From HKST-UBA178 sp965223815 (GTDB taxonomy: Bacteria; Pseudomonadota; Gammaproteobacteria; Chromatiales; Chromatiaceae), in the NCBI GenBank assembly GCA_965223815.1, contig OZ245019.1, positions 124,001 through 188,000 of the forward strand: DNA of 64,000 nt. Reading direction: 5' to 3'. Each line of letters starts with the position of its first letter. Position 1 is the first letter of the stretch. The notes beneath the pieces were generated by a model that had not been told where the DNA came from, ran no database searches, and saw nothing but the letters and a program-made list of their open reading frames with translations. Positions 35,061 to 44,682 of this stretch are shown piece by piece. The position numbers and the translations under genes are program-made.

Positions 35061-35930
35061 TTAGTGTGTGGTTTGAGGCTTCCTGCCAGAATCCGCCAGG
35101 CTTTCGGCGGCGCGTTCCAGTAGTATCCTAGAATCGTTGCCCTTCATCCATTGGGCAACACCGTAGCGCATGGAGAGCGGGCTTTCTGTTACTTCATCCT
35201 TGACATCTATCTCGGAGAACCCTCTGCTAATCTCGGATATTAGGTCGGCGGCCTGCTCATGGTGGGTTTCCGGGAGGATAATTACAAAGTGGTTTTCATC
35301 CCAACGGGCGATCATATCCACCCAACGAAGTCGATCGCGAAGATAGCGGCTGGTGGCGAGGACGGATTCGTCGTTAAGTACAGCGACGCGACCGCTCTCA
35401 TCAACGATCTCTACCAGCGCCAGGCTTAGAGGGTTCTGGTAACGGCGACTGCGAGTGACCTGAGTGCTCAGCGCTCGGCTCAACGCGCGCTGGTTAGCCA
35501 ACCCGGTCAAATCGTCGGTGATGGTGAGTTCTTCTACCCGCTGTTCAAGTTTTTCCACCCGCTTCTTCAGATCGACCAATTCGGTTGCGTCGGTGAAGAA
35601 TCTTATCGTAGAGGAACCCCCCCCGGCGCTCCATGTACTGCATTGGAGCCAGCATTGGCGGCCCACTTCCGGGCCCGCGATCTCCAGCAGGCCGGGATTG
35701 CCGAATAGACCCTTGAGAGATTGTGATTGCATGGAATCCAGATCGTGGCCCAGTAGTTTGCTCTCAGGGATCCCCAACATGTTTTCGAGGGCCGGATTGA
35801 CGTAGTGAATCTTGCCTTGGGCATCCAGGGACATTACCCCAAAAGGGCTCGATTCCAAAGCGGCCTTTGCCAAATCACTGCTCATTTTCAACGTTTCGTT
35901 CCTCGTGCCGGAGGTTTCGGAGAGTGTCAT
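35061..35930 (-). CDS. PAS domain protein with degenerate GGDEF domain
   Basis: 289 residues from the ATG at 35930; ATG at 35885 is an alternative. A PAS domain (about residues 20-130, SSPFGVMSLDAQGKIHYVNPALENMLGIPE) leads through a short coiled coil to a GGDEF fold (about 145-285, TDDLTGLANQRALSRAL). The signature position reads RWDENHF instead of GGDEF, so diguanylate cyclase activity is unlikely. It may be a c-di-GMP or protein-interaction receptor. The longer open frame to 36149 would overlap a divergent gene and is not used. It ends 3 bp before cyaA on the same strand. Confidence 0.85.
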   Translation of the reverse strand: MTLSETSGTRNETLKMSSDLAKAALESSPFGVMSLDAQGKIHYVNPALENMLGIPESKLLGHDLDSMQSQSLKGLFGNPGLLEIAGPEVGRQCWLQCSTWSAGGGSSTIRFFTDATELVDLKKRVEKLEQRVEELTITDDLTGLANQRALSRALSTQVTRSRRYQNPLSLALVEIVDESGRVAVLNDESVLATSRYLRDRLRWVDMIARWDENHFVIILPETHHEQAADLISEISRGFSEIDVKDEVTESPLSMRYGVAQWMKGNDSRILLERAAESLADSGRKPQTTH

Positions 35931-36110
35931 GAGATTAGCGGCAATCGATAGTATGACTTGAACCTGGGATCCGTGTAACTGTAAAGAAGTGACAAACCGG
36001 GATCGGGAGTCTATTTTTAGATGAATGAGCCGAAAGCGGGGAAATCGAAAGCCGCCAATGCCTAACGCACGGGCTGTCTGCCCTCCAAATGTATCCATGG
36101 GGAAATCGTA

Positions 36111-36515
36111 GTGGCACACCTTGTGTTGTGCGACCAGGTCAGCCTGCATCCGGGCCAGCCTCTATGGCAGCGGGTGCCCGTTCGAGATGAGAATGGCAAG
36201 CCGCTGAACGACTTCATGATGCTAATCCCAAGCATAAGGCGCTGGCCACGGGCGCGCCGTGAATTGGCGCTAGCAGCCATTCAACAGGTGTTTTCAGAGT
36301 TTGGTGAGCAGGTCGTCTTTGCTGATTTGAACCTAAAGTTGAGTCTGCTGTGGGTGAGTATCAGGCCCGGTGGCAGCGGTTGTATCGGCCTGGCGGCAGC
36401 GATAAAGCAGCGGGTTCCCGAGGCTGTTCTGGTCGCCAGCCAGGCTGAGGCGATGGCGGGTCACCGTGTTGCAGATAGGCGTCGCTGGAGCTGGTTGACT
36501 AAACGTCTGCGCTAG
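36111..36515 (+). CDS. Conserved-looking protein of unknown function
   Basis: 134 residues, not recognised. It begins with a GTG. No signal or membrane helix is seen; the sequence is rich in Arg and hydrophobics (PSIRRWPRARRELALAAIQQVFSEFGEQVVFADLNLKL). It ends in a basic tail (ADRRRWSWLTKRLR). The short overlap (4 bp) with the convergent MazG gene and the lack of a better frame on either strand argue that it is real. The divergent PAS-GGDEF gene starts about 180 bp away, leaving room for both promoters. Confidence 0.6.
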   Translation: MAHLVLCDQVSLHPGQPLWQRVPVRDENGKPLNDFMMLIPSIRRWPRARRELALAAIQQVFSEFGEQVVFADLNLKLSLLWVSIRPGGSGCIGLAAAIKQRVPEAVLVASQAEAMAGHRVADRRRWSWLTKRLR

Positions 36516-36892
36516 TCCGGCTTGTCTTCATCAATCTGCGGGTATTCTCCAGCCCGGCGGGCGTCTCCGTAGACCCTGTCTACAGGATACCGCTGTTCGT
36601 TGATCAAAATCTTCTTATCAGCGGCAGCAATAAGGTCGATATTCAGTCGCTCGGCGCAACGCACTAGGTAGATTAGGATGTCCGCCATCTCCATTGCTAC
36701 CTGAGTGCGCTTTTCAGCGGAGATTCGCAGACTCTGTTCCTCGCTCAGCCACTGAAAGTGTTCGACCAGTTCGGCGCACTCGGCAATCATTGCCATTGAG
36801 AGGTTCTTTGGAGAGTGAAATTGTTCCCAATTTCGCTCGCGGGCAAAGGTCTTAAGGCGCTTGCTGAGATTGGCGAGGCTATCATCTCCCAT
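36512..36892 (-). CDS. MazG-like nucleotide pyrophosphohydrolase (dCTPase/RS21-C6 type)
   Basis: A 126-residue all-alpha NTP pyrophosphatase. The metal-binding pattern is visible as AECAELVEHFQWL (ExxxE-like, Glu near residues 38 and 41) and EMADILIYLVR (ExxD). A short FARERNWEQFHSPKNLSMAM N-terminus matches the dimeric RS21-C6/MazG-like group. These enzymes clean up non-canonical or excess dNTPs. It lies 30 bp downstream of argH on the same strand. Confidence 0.88.
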   Translation of the reverse strand: MGDDSLANLSKRLKTFARERNWEQFHSPKNLSMAMIAECAELVEHFQWLSEEQSLRISAEKRTQVAMEMADILIYLVRCAERLNIDLIAAADKKILINEQRYPVDRVYGDARRAGEYPQIDEDKPD

Positions 36893-36922
36893 ATTGATCT
36901 CCTGCGGGTGTTACCGGCCGGG

Positions 36923-38305
36923 CTAATCTACGAGGCGGTTGCGACCGCGCCCGATGGCGGCCCTGACCTGGTGCGGCGCGGTACCGCCTACATGGTCGCG
37001 GGCAGCAACCGAGCCTTCCAATGTCAGAATTTCGAAGACACTTTCATCGATCAAATCTGAAAATCCTCGCAGTTCCTCCAACTTCAGATCAACGAGGTCG
37101 CATTTCTTCTCGACACAGAGAGAAACAGCCCGGCCAACGACCTCGTGAGCATCTCGAAATGGGAGTCCTTTGCGCACCAGGTAGTCGGCCAGATCCGTTG
37201 CAGTAGCGAATCCCTTGAGTGCGGCCGCGCGCATATTGTCCTTGTGGCAACGTATCGCCGGGATCATGTCCGCAAAGATTTTAAGAGAGCCTTTGAGATT
37301 ATCGACGGTATCGAATAGCGGCTCTTTATCTTCCTGGTTGTCCTTGTTGTAGGCGAGCGGTTGGCTTTTCATTAACGTCAACAGGCTGATCAGGTGGCCG
37401 AATATGCGACCGCTTTTTCCGCGAATAAGCTCAGGAACATCGGGATTCTTCTTTTGCGGCATAATTGATGACCCGGTGCAGAAACTGTCGGATAGTTCAA
37501 TAAAGCCGAATTGTGCGGAAGACCAGACGATCAACTCCTCCGACATCCGCGACAAGTGCATCATGATCAATGCTGCCGCTGAGGTGAATTCAATGGCGAA
37601 ATCCCGATCGCTGACGGAATCCAAAGAGTTTTCACCTGGGTGCCGAAAGTCGAGCAGTTTGGCGGTGTAAGTTCTGTCGATGGGAAAAGTTGTGCCCGCC
37701 AGTGCCGCAGCGCCAAGGGGCATGATGTTGACACGTTTGGCGCAATCGGCCAGCCGTTCCCTATCCCTTTGCAGCATCTCGAACCAAGCCATCAAATGAT
37801 GGCCAAAGGTGATGGGCTGCGCGGTCTGGAGGTGAGTAAAGCCGGGAAGTATGGTCTCAGCTTCGCGTTCGGCCGCATCCAGCAGGGCCTCCTGAAGTCG
37901 GACGATGGCATCGCGTAGGGTATCGATTTCGTCTCTAAGCCAGAGGCGGATATCGGTTGCCACCTGATCGTTGCGGGAGCGGCCGGTGTGTAATTTTTTC
38001 CCCGGTTCTCCGATATCCGCCGTCAATGCGGATTCGATGTTCATGTGGACGTCTTCCTGCGCCACGGACCAGGTAAACTCTCCAGCTTCTATTCGCTCCA
38101 GTATTCGCTCCAGCCCGGCGACGATGGATTCGCACTCGGATTCGCTGATGATGTTTTGGCGCGCCAGCATGCGGGCATGAGCAATTGACCCACGAATATC
38201 ATATCGATATAGCCTCTGATCGAATTCCACCGAAGCGGTAAACGCCTCGACGAACGCATCCGTTGGTTCATTGAATCGTCCGGACCAAAGTTTACTATCA
38301 TTCAT
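36923..38305 (-). CDS. argH: Argininosuccinate lyase
   Basis: The last step of arginine synthesis: argininosuccinate to arginine and fumarate. The product is 460 residues. It begins LWSGRFNEPTDAFVEAFTAS, with HTGRSRNDQVATDIRLW and the fumarase-superfamily signature GSSIMPQKKNPDVPELIRGK. It is divergent from algZ, the same arrangement as argH and fimS/algZ in Pseudomonas. Confidence 0.97.
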   Translation of the reverse strand: MNDSKLWSGRFNEPTDAFVEAFTASVEFDQRLYRYDIRGSIAHARMLARQNIISESECESIVAGLERILERIEAGEFTWSVAQEDVHMNIESALTADIGEPGKKLHTGRSRNDQVATDIRLWLRDEIDTLRDAIVRLQEALLDAAEREAETILPGFTHLQTAQPITFGHHLMAWFEMLQRDRERLADCAKRVNIMPLGAAALAGTTFPIDRTYTAKLLDFRHPGENSLDSVSDRDFAIEFTSAAALIMMHLSRMSEELIVWSSAQFGFIELSDSFCTGSSIMPQKKNPDVPELIRGKSGRIFGHLISLLTLMKSQPLAYNKDNQEDKEPLFDTVDNLKGSLKIFADMIPAIRCHKDNMRAAALKGFATATDLADYLVRKGLPFRDAHEVVGRAVSLCVEKKCDLVDLKLEELRGFSDLIDESVFEILTLEGSVAARDHVGGTAPHQVRAAIGRGRNRLVD

Positions 38306-38518
38306 TTTTTGGCGTTTTCCCGTGTCTGGATCCCGCTGGTGGGTTCCGGTATATACAAATGTATACTCGAAGCGCTGCGGTGGCCGTTAAACGATTGGAG
38401 CACCGGTCCGCTATGGTGGTATGGGCTCCCGAGTTTTGCGCTTAGTGCCGCAGCCCGAGATTGTAGCAGGATTGTCCAGCGTATTCGGGACAAGGATCAT
38501 ACGGAGAACGAAAAACTG

Positions 38519-39550
38519 ATGACCTCCGGTACAACTTCATTTCTGCCAAATTTTTGCAGTATAAGAATGGTGTTCGGAATAGTAATCAGTGCCGAATTAT
38601 TGGCGATTGTGTTGACCTTGGGGTCAGTCGATTCGCTCTCGGATTTCTATACAGAATTAAGCATGCGTTCACTGTTTATTCAATGGATTGGATTGTCCGG
38701 ATCGGCATTACTTTGTCTGACAGGCCCATGGGTAAGACGCTTGGATCACATGCTGGCAGGTATCTGTGCCTGGGTGATCATGCTGGCAATTACACTCGCT
38801 ACCGCAGTTTTTGCTTCAGCTCTGGTAGGCAGGCCCGTCGGGTCAGCGGAGAGCTTTGCATTTATCGTCGAAAGCCTCGGTATCAGCGCTATCGTTTCGG
38901 CCCTTTCATTGCGGTATCTCTATCTGCAATGGCTTTGGAGAAAGCAGATCGAAGCTGAGTCGGAGGCCAGATTTCAGGCTCTCCAATCCCGCATTCGACC
39001 CCATTTCCTTTTCAACAGCATGAACACCATTGCCCATCTTACACGGACCGACCCGCCGCTTGCTGAAGAGGTTGTAGAGGATTTATCGGATCTATTCAGG
39101 GCGAGCTTGGCCAGCAGCGGCCGGCAATCTACCTTGGGGGATGAAATCGAGCTGGGTAGAGGGTATCTGCGGATTGAGCAGCAACGGTTGGGCGATCGCC
39201 TTGGGGTCGAGTGGGATATGGAACAACTTCCTGAGCAGGCCCCACTGCCATCTCTGGTGCTGCAGCCATTATTGGAGAATGCTGTTTACCACGGTGTGGA
39301 GCCCGCACTGGTACCGGGGAAAATCCACATCAGCGGACGTTATCGCCGCCAACGCGTGAATATAAGCATTCGCAACACTCTACCGCCGGTGGAGGGGGGA
39401 TACCACCGGGAGGGAAATTCGATGGCCATAGAAAATATCCGCCAAAGGTTACAGGGTTTTTTTAATGGCGACGCCGGTTTGAGCATCGGCGAAGTGGATG
39501 GCAGCTACCAGGTCAGATTGACCTTTCCTTATCCCAGGATGGACGAATGA
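38519..39550 (+). CDS. algZ: LytS/AlgZ-type sensor histidine kinase
   Basis: 343 residues. It has four N-terminal membrane helices (about residues 15-150) and then a His_kinase (PF06580-type) domain with LQSRIRPHFLFNSMNTIAHLTR, where the His is the phosphorylation site, and a degenerate ATPase domain (LQPLLENAVYHGVEP). The ATG at 38519 with upstream GGAG is chosen; the frame is open to 38309, which would run into the argH promoter. It is coupled to the LytTR regulator by ATGA. Order argH / algZ-algR-hemC-hemD equals that of Pseudomonas; in that genus the pair controls alginate, type IV pili and virulence. Confidence 0.88.
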   Translation: MTSGTTSFLPNFCSIRMVFGIVISAELLAIVLTLGSVDSLSDFYTELSMRSLFIQWIGLSGSALLCLTGPWVRRLDHMLAGICAWVIMLAITLATAVFASALVGRPVGSAESFAFIVESLGISAIVSALSLRYLYLQWLWRKQIEAESEARFQALQSRIRPHFLFNSMNTIAHLTRTDPPLAEEVVEDLSDLFRASLASSGRQSTLGDEIELGRGYLRIEQQRLGDRLGVEWDMEQLPEQAPLPSLVLQPLLENAVYHGVEPALVPGKIHISGRYRRQRVNISIRNTLPPVEGGYHREGNSMAIENIRQRLQGFFNGDAGLSIGEVDGSYQVRLTFPYPRMDE

Positions 39551-40281
39551 ACGTATTGATTGTAGATGATGAGGCTCCCGCGAGACAGCGCCTGCGAATG
39601 CTGCTGTCCAAGATAGGGGAGCCCTACAGAGTTGTCGCCGAGGCCAACAGCGGCCAGGAGGCACTGGCGAATTGTGAAAAGCTGGATATTCATCTGGTAT
39701 TGATGGATGTTCGCATGCCCGGAATGGATGGTATAGAGGCGGCGACAAGGCTGGCAAATGCGCCTGTTCCTCCGGCAGTGATATTTGTAACCGCATACGA
39801 AGAACATGCCCTTGAAGCTTTTAAGGGCAATGCCGTGGATTACCTGTTGAAGCCTATTCGGTGCCAAAGACTGGAGCGAGCCCTAGTGCGGGCGGCCGTT
39901 CCCAGCAAAGCTCAGCTTACCGCCATACGCAATCAACCCGCTTCGCCCACCTACATCTGCACCAACTATCGGGGTGGGGTCAAGCGCATTGCGGTGGATG
40001 ATGTGATATACCTACGTGCGGATCAGAAATACGTAGTAGCGATGTGCAACGACGGAGAGGCGCTGCTGGAAGAGTCCCTGAAATCTCTGGAGCAGCGCTT
40101 CGGGGAGAGGTTTTTTCGTATTCACCGCAACGCGCTGGTCTCCAGGTCCCGGCTCGTGGGCTTGGAGAAAAGAGCGGATGGGCGTTGTATGGCACGAATG
40201 GAAGACACGGATGAACAGCTGGAAATCAGTCGTCGTCATCTCCCGAAGATACGTCGCTGGATGAAGAAAGGCACCGACTGA
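39547..40281 (+). CDS. algR: LytTR-family response regulator AlgR
   Basis: 244 residues. Receiver domain (1-120) with VDDEAPARQRLR, phospho-acceptor Asp54 in LMDVRMPGMDG, Thr in FVTAYEEHALEAF and Lys in DYLLKPI. The LytTR DNA-binding domain spans about 145-240 (RIAVDDVIYLRADQKYVVAMCNDGE, FFRIHRNALVSR, LPKIRRWMKK). Cognate kinase is the overlapping algZ product. In Pseudomonas AlgR also acts on envelope and motility genes; the targets here are unknown. A separate hemC promoter probably lies in the 81-bp gap that follows. Confidence 0.93.
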   Translation: MNVLIVDDEAPARQRLRMLLSKIGEPYRVVAEANSGQEALANCEKLDIHLVLMDVRMPGMDGIEAATRLANAPVPPAVIFVTAYEEHALEAFKGNAVDYLLKPIRCQRLERALVRAAVPSKAQLTAIRNQPASPTYICTNYRGGVKRIAVDDVIYLRADQKYVVAMCNDGEALLEESLKSLEQRFGERFFRIHRNALVSRSRLVGLEKRADGRCMARMEDTDEQLEISRRHLPKIRRWMKKGTD

Positions 40282-40362
40282 CAGTTTCCGATCGACTGCC
40301 ATTTGCCAGCCCCTCAAGTAGGCTATAGCATTCTAGAATCCAATTCTTCGAGAACAGTATCT

Positions 40363-41292
40363 ATGGCAGAGCAGCTCATACGAATTGCAACCCGCAAGTC
40401 GCCTTTAGCCATGTGGCAGGCCGAACATGTAGCCGCCCTGTTGCGGCAGTTCCATCCGGAACTGAAAGTCGAACTCGTAGGTATGAAGACTCAGGGTGAC
40501 AAGATCCTGGACACACCGCTGGCCAAGATTGGTGGAAAGGGCCTGTTCGTGAAAGAACTCGAGCAAGGCATGCTGGAGGGTAGCGCGGACATCGCGGTGC
40601 ACTCCATGAAGGATGTGCCGGTCAAACTTCCCGATGGGCTCCATTTGGCGGTCGTATTGGAACGGGAGGATCCGAGGGATGCTTTTGTTTCGAATCGTTA
40701 TCCCGGGCTGAATGAGATGCCAGCCGGCTCGGTACTTGGGACATCTAGCTTGCGCCGTCAGTGTCAGGCTGCCGAGCGCTGGCCTGAGCTCAAAATGATG
40801 TCGTTGCGTGGCAATGTCAATACACGCTTGAGAAAACTGGATGAAGGCGAATATGATGGAATTTTGCTGGCGTCAGCCGGACTCAAGCGGCTTGGGCTCA
40901 AGGACCGCATCACCTGTGTACTGTCGCCAAAAGAAAGTATGCCGGCGATAGGGCAGGGCGCGATCGGCATCGAATGCCGTGAGGAAGACGAACGGGTAAA
41001 CCGGCTCCTGGAACCTCTGAACGACGAGGAAACGGCCATTTGTGTAATGGCGGAGCGTGCCATGAACAATCGGCTGATGGGGGGATGCCAGGTACCAATC
41101 GCCGGTTATGCCGTCGTCAACCATGATAGCGTATATCTTCGCGGCCTGGTGGGCGAGCCCGATGGCAGTAAGGTGATGCGCGCGCAGATTCGCGGCAGTA
41201 TCACCGATGCGGAGGACTTGGGTATTGCCTTGGCTGAGGATCTGCTCGGACAGGGAGCCGACCAAGTGTTGAAGCGTCTCTATCAGGACTGA
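40363..41292 (+). CDS. hemC: Porphobilinogen deaminase (hydroxymethylbilane synthase)
   Basis: Condenses four porphobilinogens to hydroxymethylbilane. The start at ATG 40363 gives 309 residues beginning IRIATRKSPLAMWQAEHV; the frame is open to 40303 without family support. Key elements are VHSMKDVPVKLPDGL, GTSSLRRQCQ, GNVNTRLRKLDEGEYDGILLA and the cysteine that carries the dipyrromethane cofactor in NNRLMGGCQVPIAGYA. It heads the hemC-hemD-hemX-hemY operon; hemB is elsewhere in the window at 57.3 kb. Confidence 0.97.
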   Translation: MAEQLIRIATRKSPLAMWQAEHVAALLRQFHPELKVELVGMKTQGDKILDTPLAKIGGKGLFVKELEQGMLEGSADIAVHSMKDVPVKLPDGLHLAVVLEREDPRDAFVSNRYPGLNEMPAGSVLGTSSLRRQCQAAERWPELKMMSLRGNVNTRLRKLDEGEYDGILLASAGLKRLGLKDRITCVLSPKESMPAIGQGAIGIECREEDERVNRLLEPLNDEETAICVMAERAMNNRLMGGCQVPIAGYAVVNHDSVYLRGLVGEPDGSKVMRAQIRGSITDAEDLGIALAEDLLGQGADQVLKRLYQD

Positions 41293-41298
41293 GTTCTG

Positions 41299-42078
41299 TT
41301 GGTGTCCAGCGGCGACTGTAGCCTGGGGGGAGCGGGGATACTCGTAACCCGTCCTAGAGGTCAAGCGGAATCTCTTTGTCGGTTGATCGAGACACATCAA
41401 GGTAGCCCGCTGCGATTTCCAGCTGTAGAAATTAGCCCTCCCAGGGATCGGGAGAAAACGAGGGCCAAGCTCTCCTCCATCGAAGATTATGATCTGCTGA
41501 TTTTCGTCAGTGTTAATGCCGTGGTCAGGGGGCTGGGTTTCATGGGCTCCAGCCCTCTACCGAAAAACACCGAGCTTGCGGCTATCGGTGCCGCTACCGC
41601 CAGGGCCCTGGTGGATCATGGATATACCCGTGTGCTTCTCCCCGAGCATGGGTATCACTCCGAGGCATTGCTCAGTACTCCAAGGCTGCATGCCGTCGCG
41701 GGTGAGCGTATTTTGATTTTCCGTGGGGAGGGTGGACGCCCCCTACTGGGGGATACACTGAGGCAACGGGGTGCGTCGATCGACTATGCAGAGGTGTACC
41801 GCAGGCACTGCCCTAAACTTCCACGGCCGGTGGAAGCTCTGCCTTGGTTCTCCGCACTCGATCTGGTGATCGCAACCAGCACTCAGATTATCGACAATTT
41901 GCTAATCCTTTTCGGCCCAGAGCTAAAGCGGCAGCTGTTGGCTTATCCACTGGTGGTGGTTTCCAAGCGGATAGGCGAGCACGCAATTGCCCAGGGATTT
42001 CACCAGGTACTGGTGGCAGATGGCCCCGACAACCGGTCCATTTTAAAGGCGCTTTGCCGCTGGGCCGATAAACGTTAG
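41299..42078 (+). CDS. hemD: Uroporphyrinogen-III synthase
   Basis: Cyclises hydroxymethylbilane to uroporphyrinogen III. The product is 259 residues and the family is poorly conserved. Typical segments are ILVTRPRGQAESLCRLIE, FPAVEISPP, LLIFVSVNAVVRG, AIGAATARALVDHG and TSTQIIDNLL. The start is TTG 41299 or GTG 41302, six or nine bases after the hemC stop. Position between hemC and hemX is the strongest support. Confidence 0.93.
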   Translation: MVSSGDCSLGGAGILVTRPRGQAESLCRLIETHQGSPLRFPAVEISPPRDREKTRAKLSSIEDYDLLIFVSVNAVVRGLGFMGSSPLPKNTELAAIGAATARALVDHGYTRVLLPEHGYHSEALLSTPRLHAVAGERILIFRGEGGRPLLGDTLRQRGASIDYAEVYRRHCPKLPRPVEALPWFSALDLVIATSTQIIDNLLILFGPELKRQLLAYPLVVVSKRIGEHAIAQGFHQVLVADGPDNRSILKALCRWADKR

Positions 42079-42159
42079 CCAGGCCACAGGCGTATGCTGA
42101 AATCTTCTGCTAGGATGTGATGACCAATTTTCGTTATAAGCAATGATCTGGGTGAGTGC

Positions 42160-43326
42160 ATGAAAAGCAGTGATACCACGAGCGGCACCGATCCGGAAGT
42201 CGAGGAGGCGGACATTCGGGACATTACCGGTGAGGCGGTGGTTGAGCATGAAGTGCAGAAAAAGAATAGGAGTGGGTCACCGGCGCTGACGTTTGTACTC
42301 GCGCTGGTCGCTGTGCTTGTCACTCTCGGTGGATTGACCCTCGGATATCTACACTGGAGTCGACTCGAAGCATCTTTTCAGCACCTCAACCAGGTTGTTC
42401 TCGAGGCGAATCAACGCACCCTGGCATTGTCCGAGGAGTTGGCTGGCGTGCGCAGCACTTTCGAAGAACAGCAAGCGCTGGTGCTGTCCCACCGCCAGAC
42501 ACTTGAGCAGCAGACACTCTTGCTCCAAGAGGAGCGGGACAAGCTGCTCAAGGAGGGGGAGGAGATTCAGCGCGCATTACAGGTGGTGAACAGCCGGATC
42601 GGCAGTAATGGTAGCGACTGGATGCTGTCAGAGGCGGAGTATTTGCTGACGCTGGCTAATTATCGCCTGACCCTGGAGCGTGATCCGGCTACCGCTCTGC
42701 TGGCGCTCGAGGCTGCGGATGAACGACTGCGTATGACCGGAAATCCCGAATGGGATGAGATGCGGGAGCTGTTACAGGTTGAGATAAGCCAGTTGCAGGA
42801 AGTGGAGAGCGCGGATCGGGATGCCCTTGTCCAGCGCATCGTAAAGTTGTCTTCGCAAGTAGGGCTTTTAAATATAAGAGGTCGGGACAACAAATCCATG
42901 CACATTGCCAAGTCCCCAAACTCGACCGCGAAACCGGAAAATAGAACGATGGAGACTTTAGTGCGGGATGGCTGGGAAGGGTTTAAGTCAATCATGGTAA
43001 TCAAACGGCACAATCAACCGGTTGAAATGTCGCTTCCCCCGCAGCAACAGCTGTTCATCCTGGAAAATATCCGCTTACAGTTGGCCGCAGCGCAACTCTC
43101 TTTGCTCTACGATAATCAGTCGCTTTACGACAGCAGCCTGGAGAGCGTGGCCCAATGGCTCGCCGCACACTTCGATCAGGAGGATGCGCAGAATAGCGCC
43201 TTCTTGGCAGAAATAAATCAGCTGAGAGGTATTCAGATAGCGCGGACCCTTCCAGACATGACCTCAACACTGGAAGTTATGCGGGAGCGGTTGGAGCTTG
43301 TGCGCGAACAGAGTATAAGCCAATGA
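42160..43326 (+). CDS. hemX: HemX family membrane protein
   Basis: 388 residues. It has an acidic cytoplasmic N-terminus, one membrane helix (about residues 45-68), then a long coiled coil (about 75-150) and a conserved HemX domain with SEAEYLLTLANYRLTLERDPATALLALEAADERL. Although often labelled uroporphyrinogen-III methyltransferase, it lacks the SAM-binding motifs of that enzyme; its role is unknown. It is coupled by ATGA to hemY. Confidence 0.92.
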   Translation: MKSSDTTSGTDPEVEEADIRDITGEAVVEHEVQKKNRSGSPALTFVLALVAVLVTLGGLTLGYLHWSRLEASFQHLNQVVLEANQRTLALSEELAGVRSTFEEQQALVLSHRQTLEQQTLLLQEERDKLLKEGEEIQRALQVVNSRIGSNGSDWMLSEAEYLLTLANYRLTLERDPATALLALEAADERLRMTGNPEWDEMRELLQVEISQLQEVESADRDALVQRIVKLSSQVGLLNIRGRDNKSMHIAKSPNSTAKPENRTMETLVRDGWEGFKSIMVIKRHNQPVEMSLPPQQQLFILENIRLQLAAAQLSLLYDNQSLYDSSLESVAQWLAAHFDQEDAQNSAFLAEINQLRGIQIARTLPDMTSTLEVMRERLELVREQSISQ

Positions 43327-44648
43327 AAACGCTGATACTCGGGCTGTTGCTGCTGGCGCTCGCGGTATTCGTCGCGTTGATGGTCAAGCAGGACAATGGC
43401 TATGTCCTGATAAGCTACAAGCAGTGGAGTATAGAGGGAAGTCTCGCTTTTTTTCTATTGCTAAACACGCTCCTGCTCGGCGCCATCTATTTGACCGTGA
43501 GATTCTTTGTCCGAATCTGGCTGTTACCTCGCCAGCTGAATCGTTGGCAAGACGTGCGATCTCAGCAGAGGGCCCGGAGAGAGCTTTCCCAGGGGTTACT
43601 AGAGTTGTCTGAAGGGCACTGGAAGAGTGCCGAGAAAAACTTGGTGCGCCACGTAGATAATTCAGAGACGCCGCTGCTTAACTATCTTGCTGCCGCACGG
43701 TCGGCTCAGCAACAAGGGGCTCTCGAACGTCGTGATCATTATCTCCAGTTGGCTCATGAAAGCATGCCCGGTGCGGACGTGGCCGTGGGGCTCACTCAAG
43801 CGGAGCTTCAACTGGGGAATGATCAGCAGGAGCAGGCGCTCGCTACCTTGAAGCATCTGCGAAAGATTGCTCCCCGGCATCCCCATGTTTTAAAGCTGTT
43901 GATGGATCTGTATGAACGAATGGGTGAGTGGGAGGCATTGGAGCGCCTGCTTCCGGAATTAGGTAAGCGCCGGGTGGTTGATCAGGATGCGCTGGTAAAA
44001 CTTGGGGTAAAGGTATATCTCCACCAGCTCAAGGGAGCCATGGAGAGCAGTGACTCCAATGCCTTGGATTCGACCTGGAAGAAAATTCCCATGGGGCTGC
44101 GGCGTGTTGAAGATCTGATAATCGGCTACTCCGTGTTTCTCAAAGAACGGGGAGAGGATGATCGGCTTGAAAAATTGCTCAGAAATACTATTCAACGACA
44201 GTGGGGCGACTCAGTAGTGGAACTCTATGGCAGGGTGGAGGCTACCGACGCAGCTCAACAGTTATCGACGGCCGAGGGCTGGTTGGAACAGCATCCGCAT
44301 AACCCGGTGTTGCTATTGGCGCTGGGGCGGTTGAGTATCAGAAATCGTCTCTGGGGGAAGGCCCGAAGCTACCTGGAGGCAAGTATCGGTAGCCAACCCA
44401 CGATCAATGCGCTCAGAGAGTTGGGCGCTCTGCTTGAAAAAATGGGAGAACATTCGCTGGCGGTTCAGCATTTCAAATCCGCACTCGAGCTTGTGAGCGA
44501 TGCGCCCTTACCGGATCTACCGGATAACCTTATTCAAGCACAGCTGGATGAGAGCCACAAAAGGGCCGCAACCCCAACTGATATCAATCCACCCCAGCTG
44601 GAAATTCTGGCCGATAGGAAACGTGCTCGACCGAAATACTCAAGATGA
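43323..44648 (+). CDS. hemY: HemY family TPR membrane protein
   Basis: 441 residues. Two N-terminal membrane helices (about 1-18 and 40-62) flank the conserved YVLISYKQWSIEGSLAFFLLLN loop. Tetratricopeptide-like repeats follow (APRHPHVLKLLMDLYERMGEWEALERLLPEL, NPVLLLALGRLSIRNRLWGKARSYLEASI). It is a proteobacterial protein of unclear role in late haem synthesis, not the oxidase HemY of Bacillus. It is the last gene of the hem operon; a small inverted repeat follows the stop. Confidence 0.93.
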   Translation: MKTLILGLLLLALAVFVALMVKQDNGYVLISYKQWSIEGSLAFFLLLNTLLLGAIYLTVRFFVRIWLLPRQLNRWQDVRSQQRARRELSQGLLELSEGHWKSAEKNLVRHVDNSETPLLNYLAAARSAQQQGALERRDHYLQLAHESMPGADVAVGLTQAELQLGNDQQEQALATLKHLRKIAPRHPHVLKLLMDLYERMGEWEALERLLPELGKRRVVDQDALVKLGVKVYLHQLKGAMESSDSNALDSTWKKIPMGLRRVEDLIIGYSVFLKERGEDDRLEKLLRNTIQRQWGDSVVELYGRVEATDAAQQLSTAEGWLEQHPHNPVLLLALGRLSIRNRLWGKARSYLEASIGSQPTINALRELGALLEKMGEHSLAVQHFKSALELVSDAPLPDLPDNLIQAQLDESHKRAATPTDINPPQLEILADRKRARPKYSR

Positions 44649-44682
44649 GATGGCAGGTCAGTGAATGGGCTCATTGCGATCC

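Noticed and set aside
36111..36149. Upstream extension of the degenerate GGDEF gene to 36149
   Set aside because: It would overlap the start of the divergent unknown gene, and the added residues have no PAS-like or signal-like character.
42160..43326. HemX read as uroporphyrinogen-III methyltransferase
   Set aside because: No SAM-binding or CobA-type motifs are present; the annotation is a historical misnomer.
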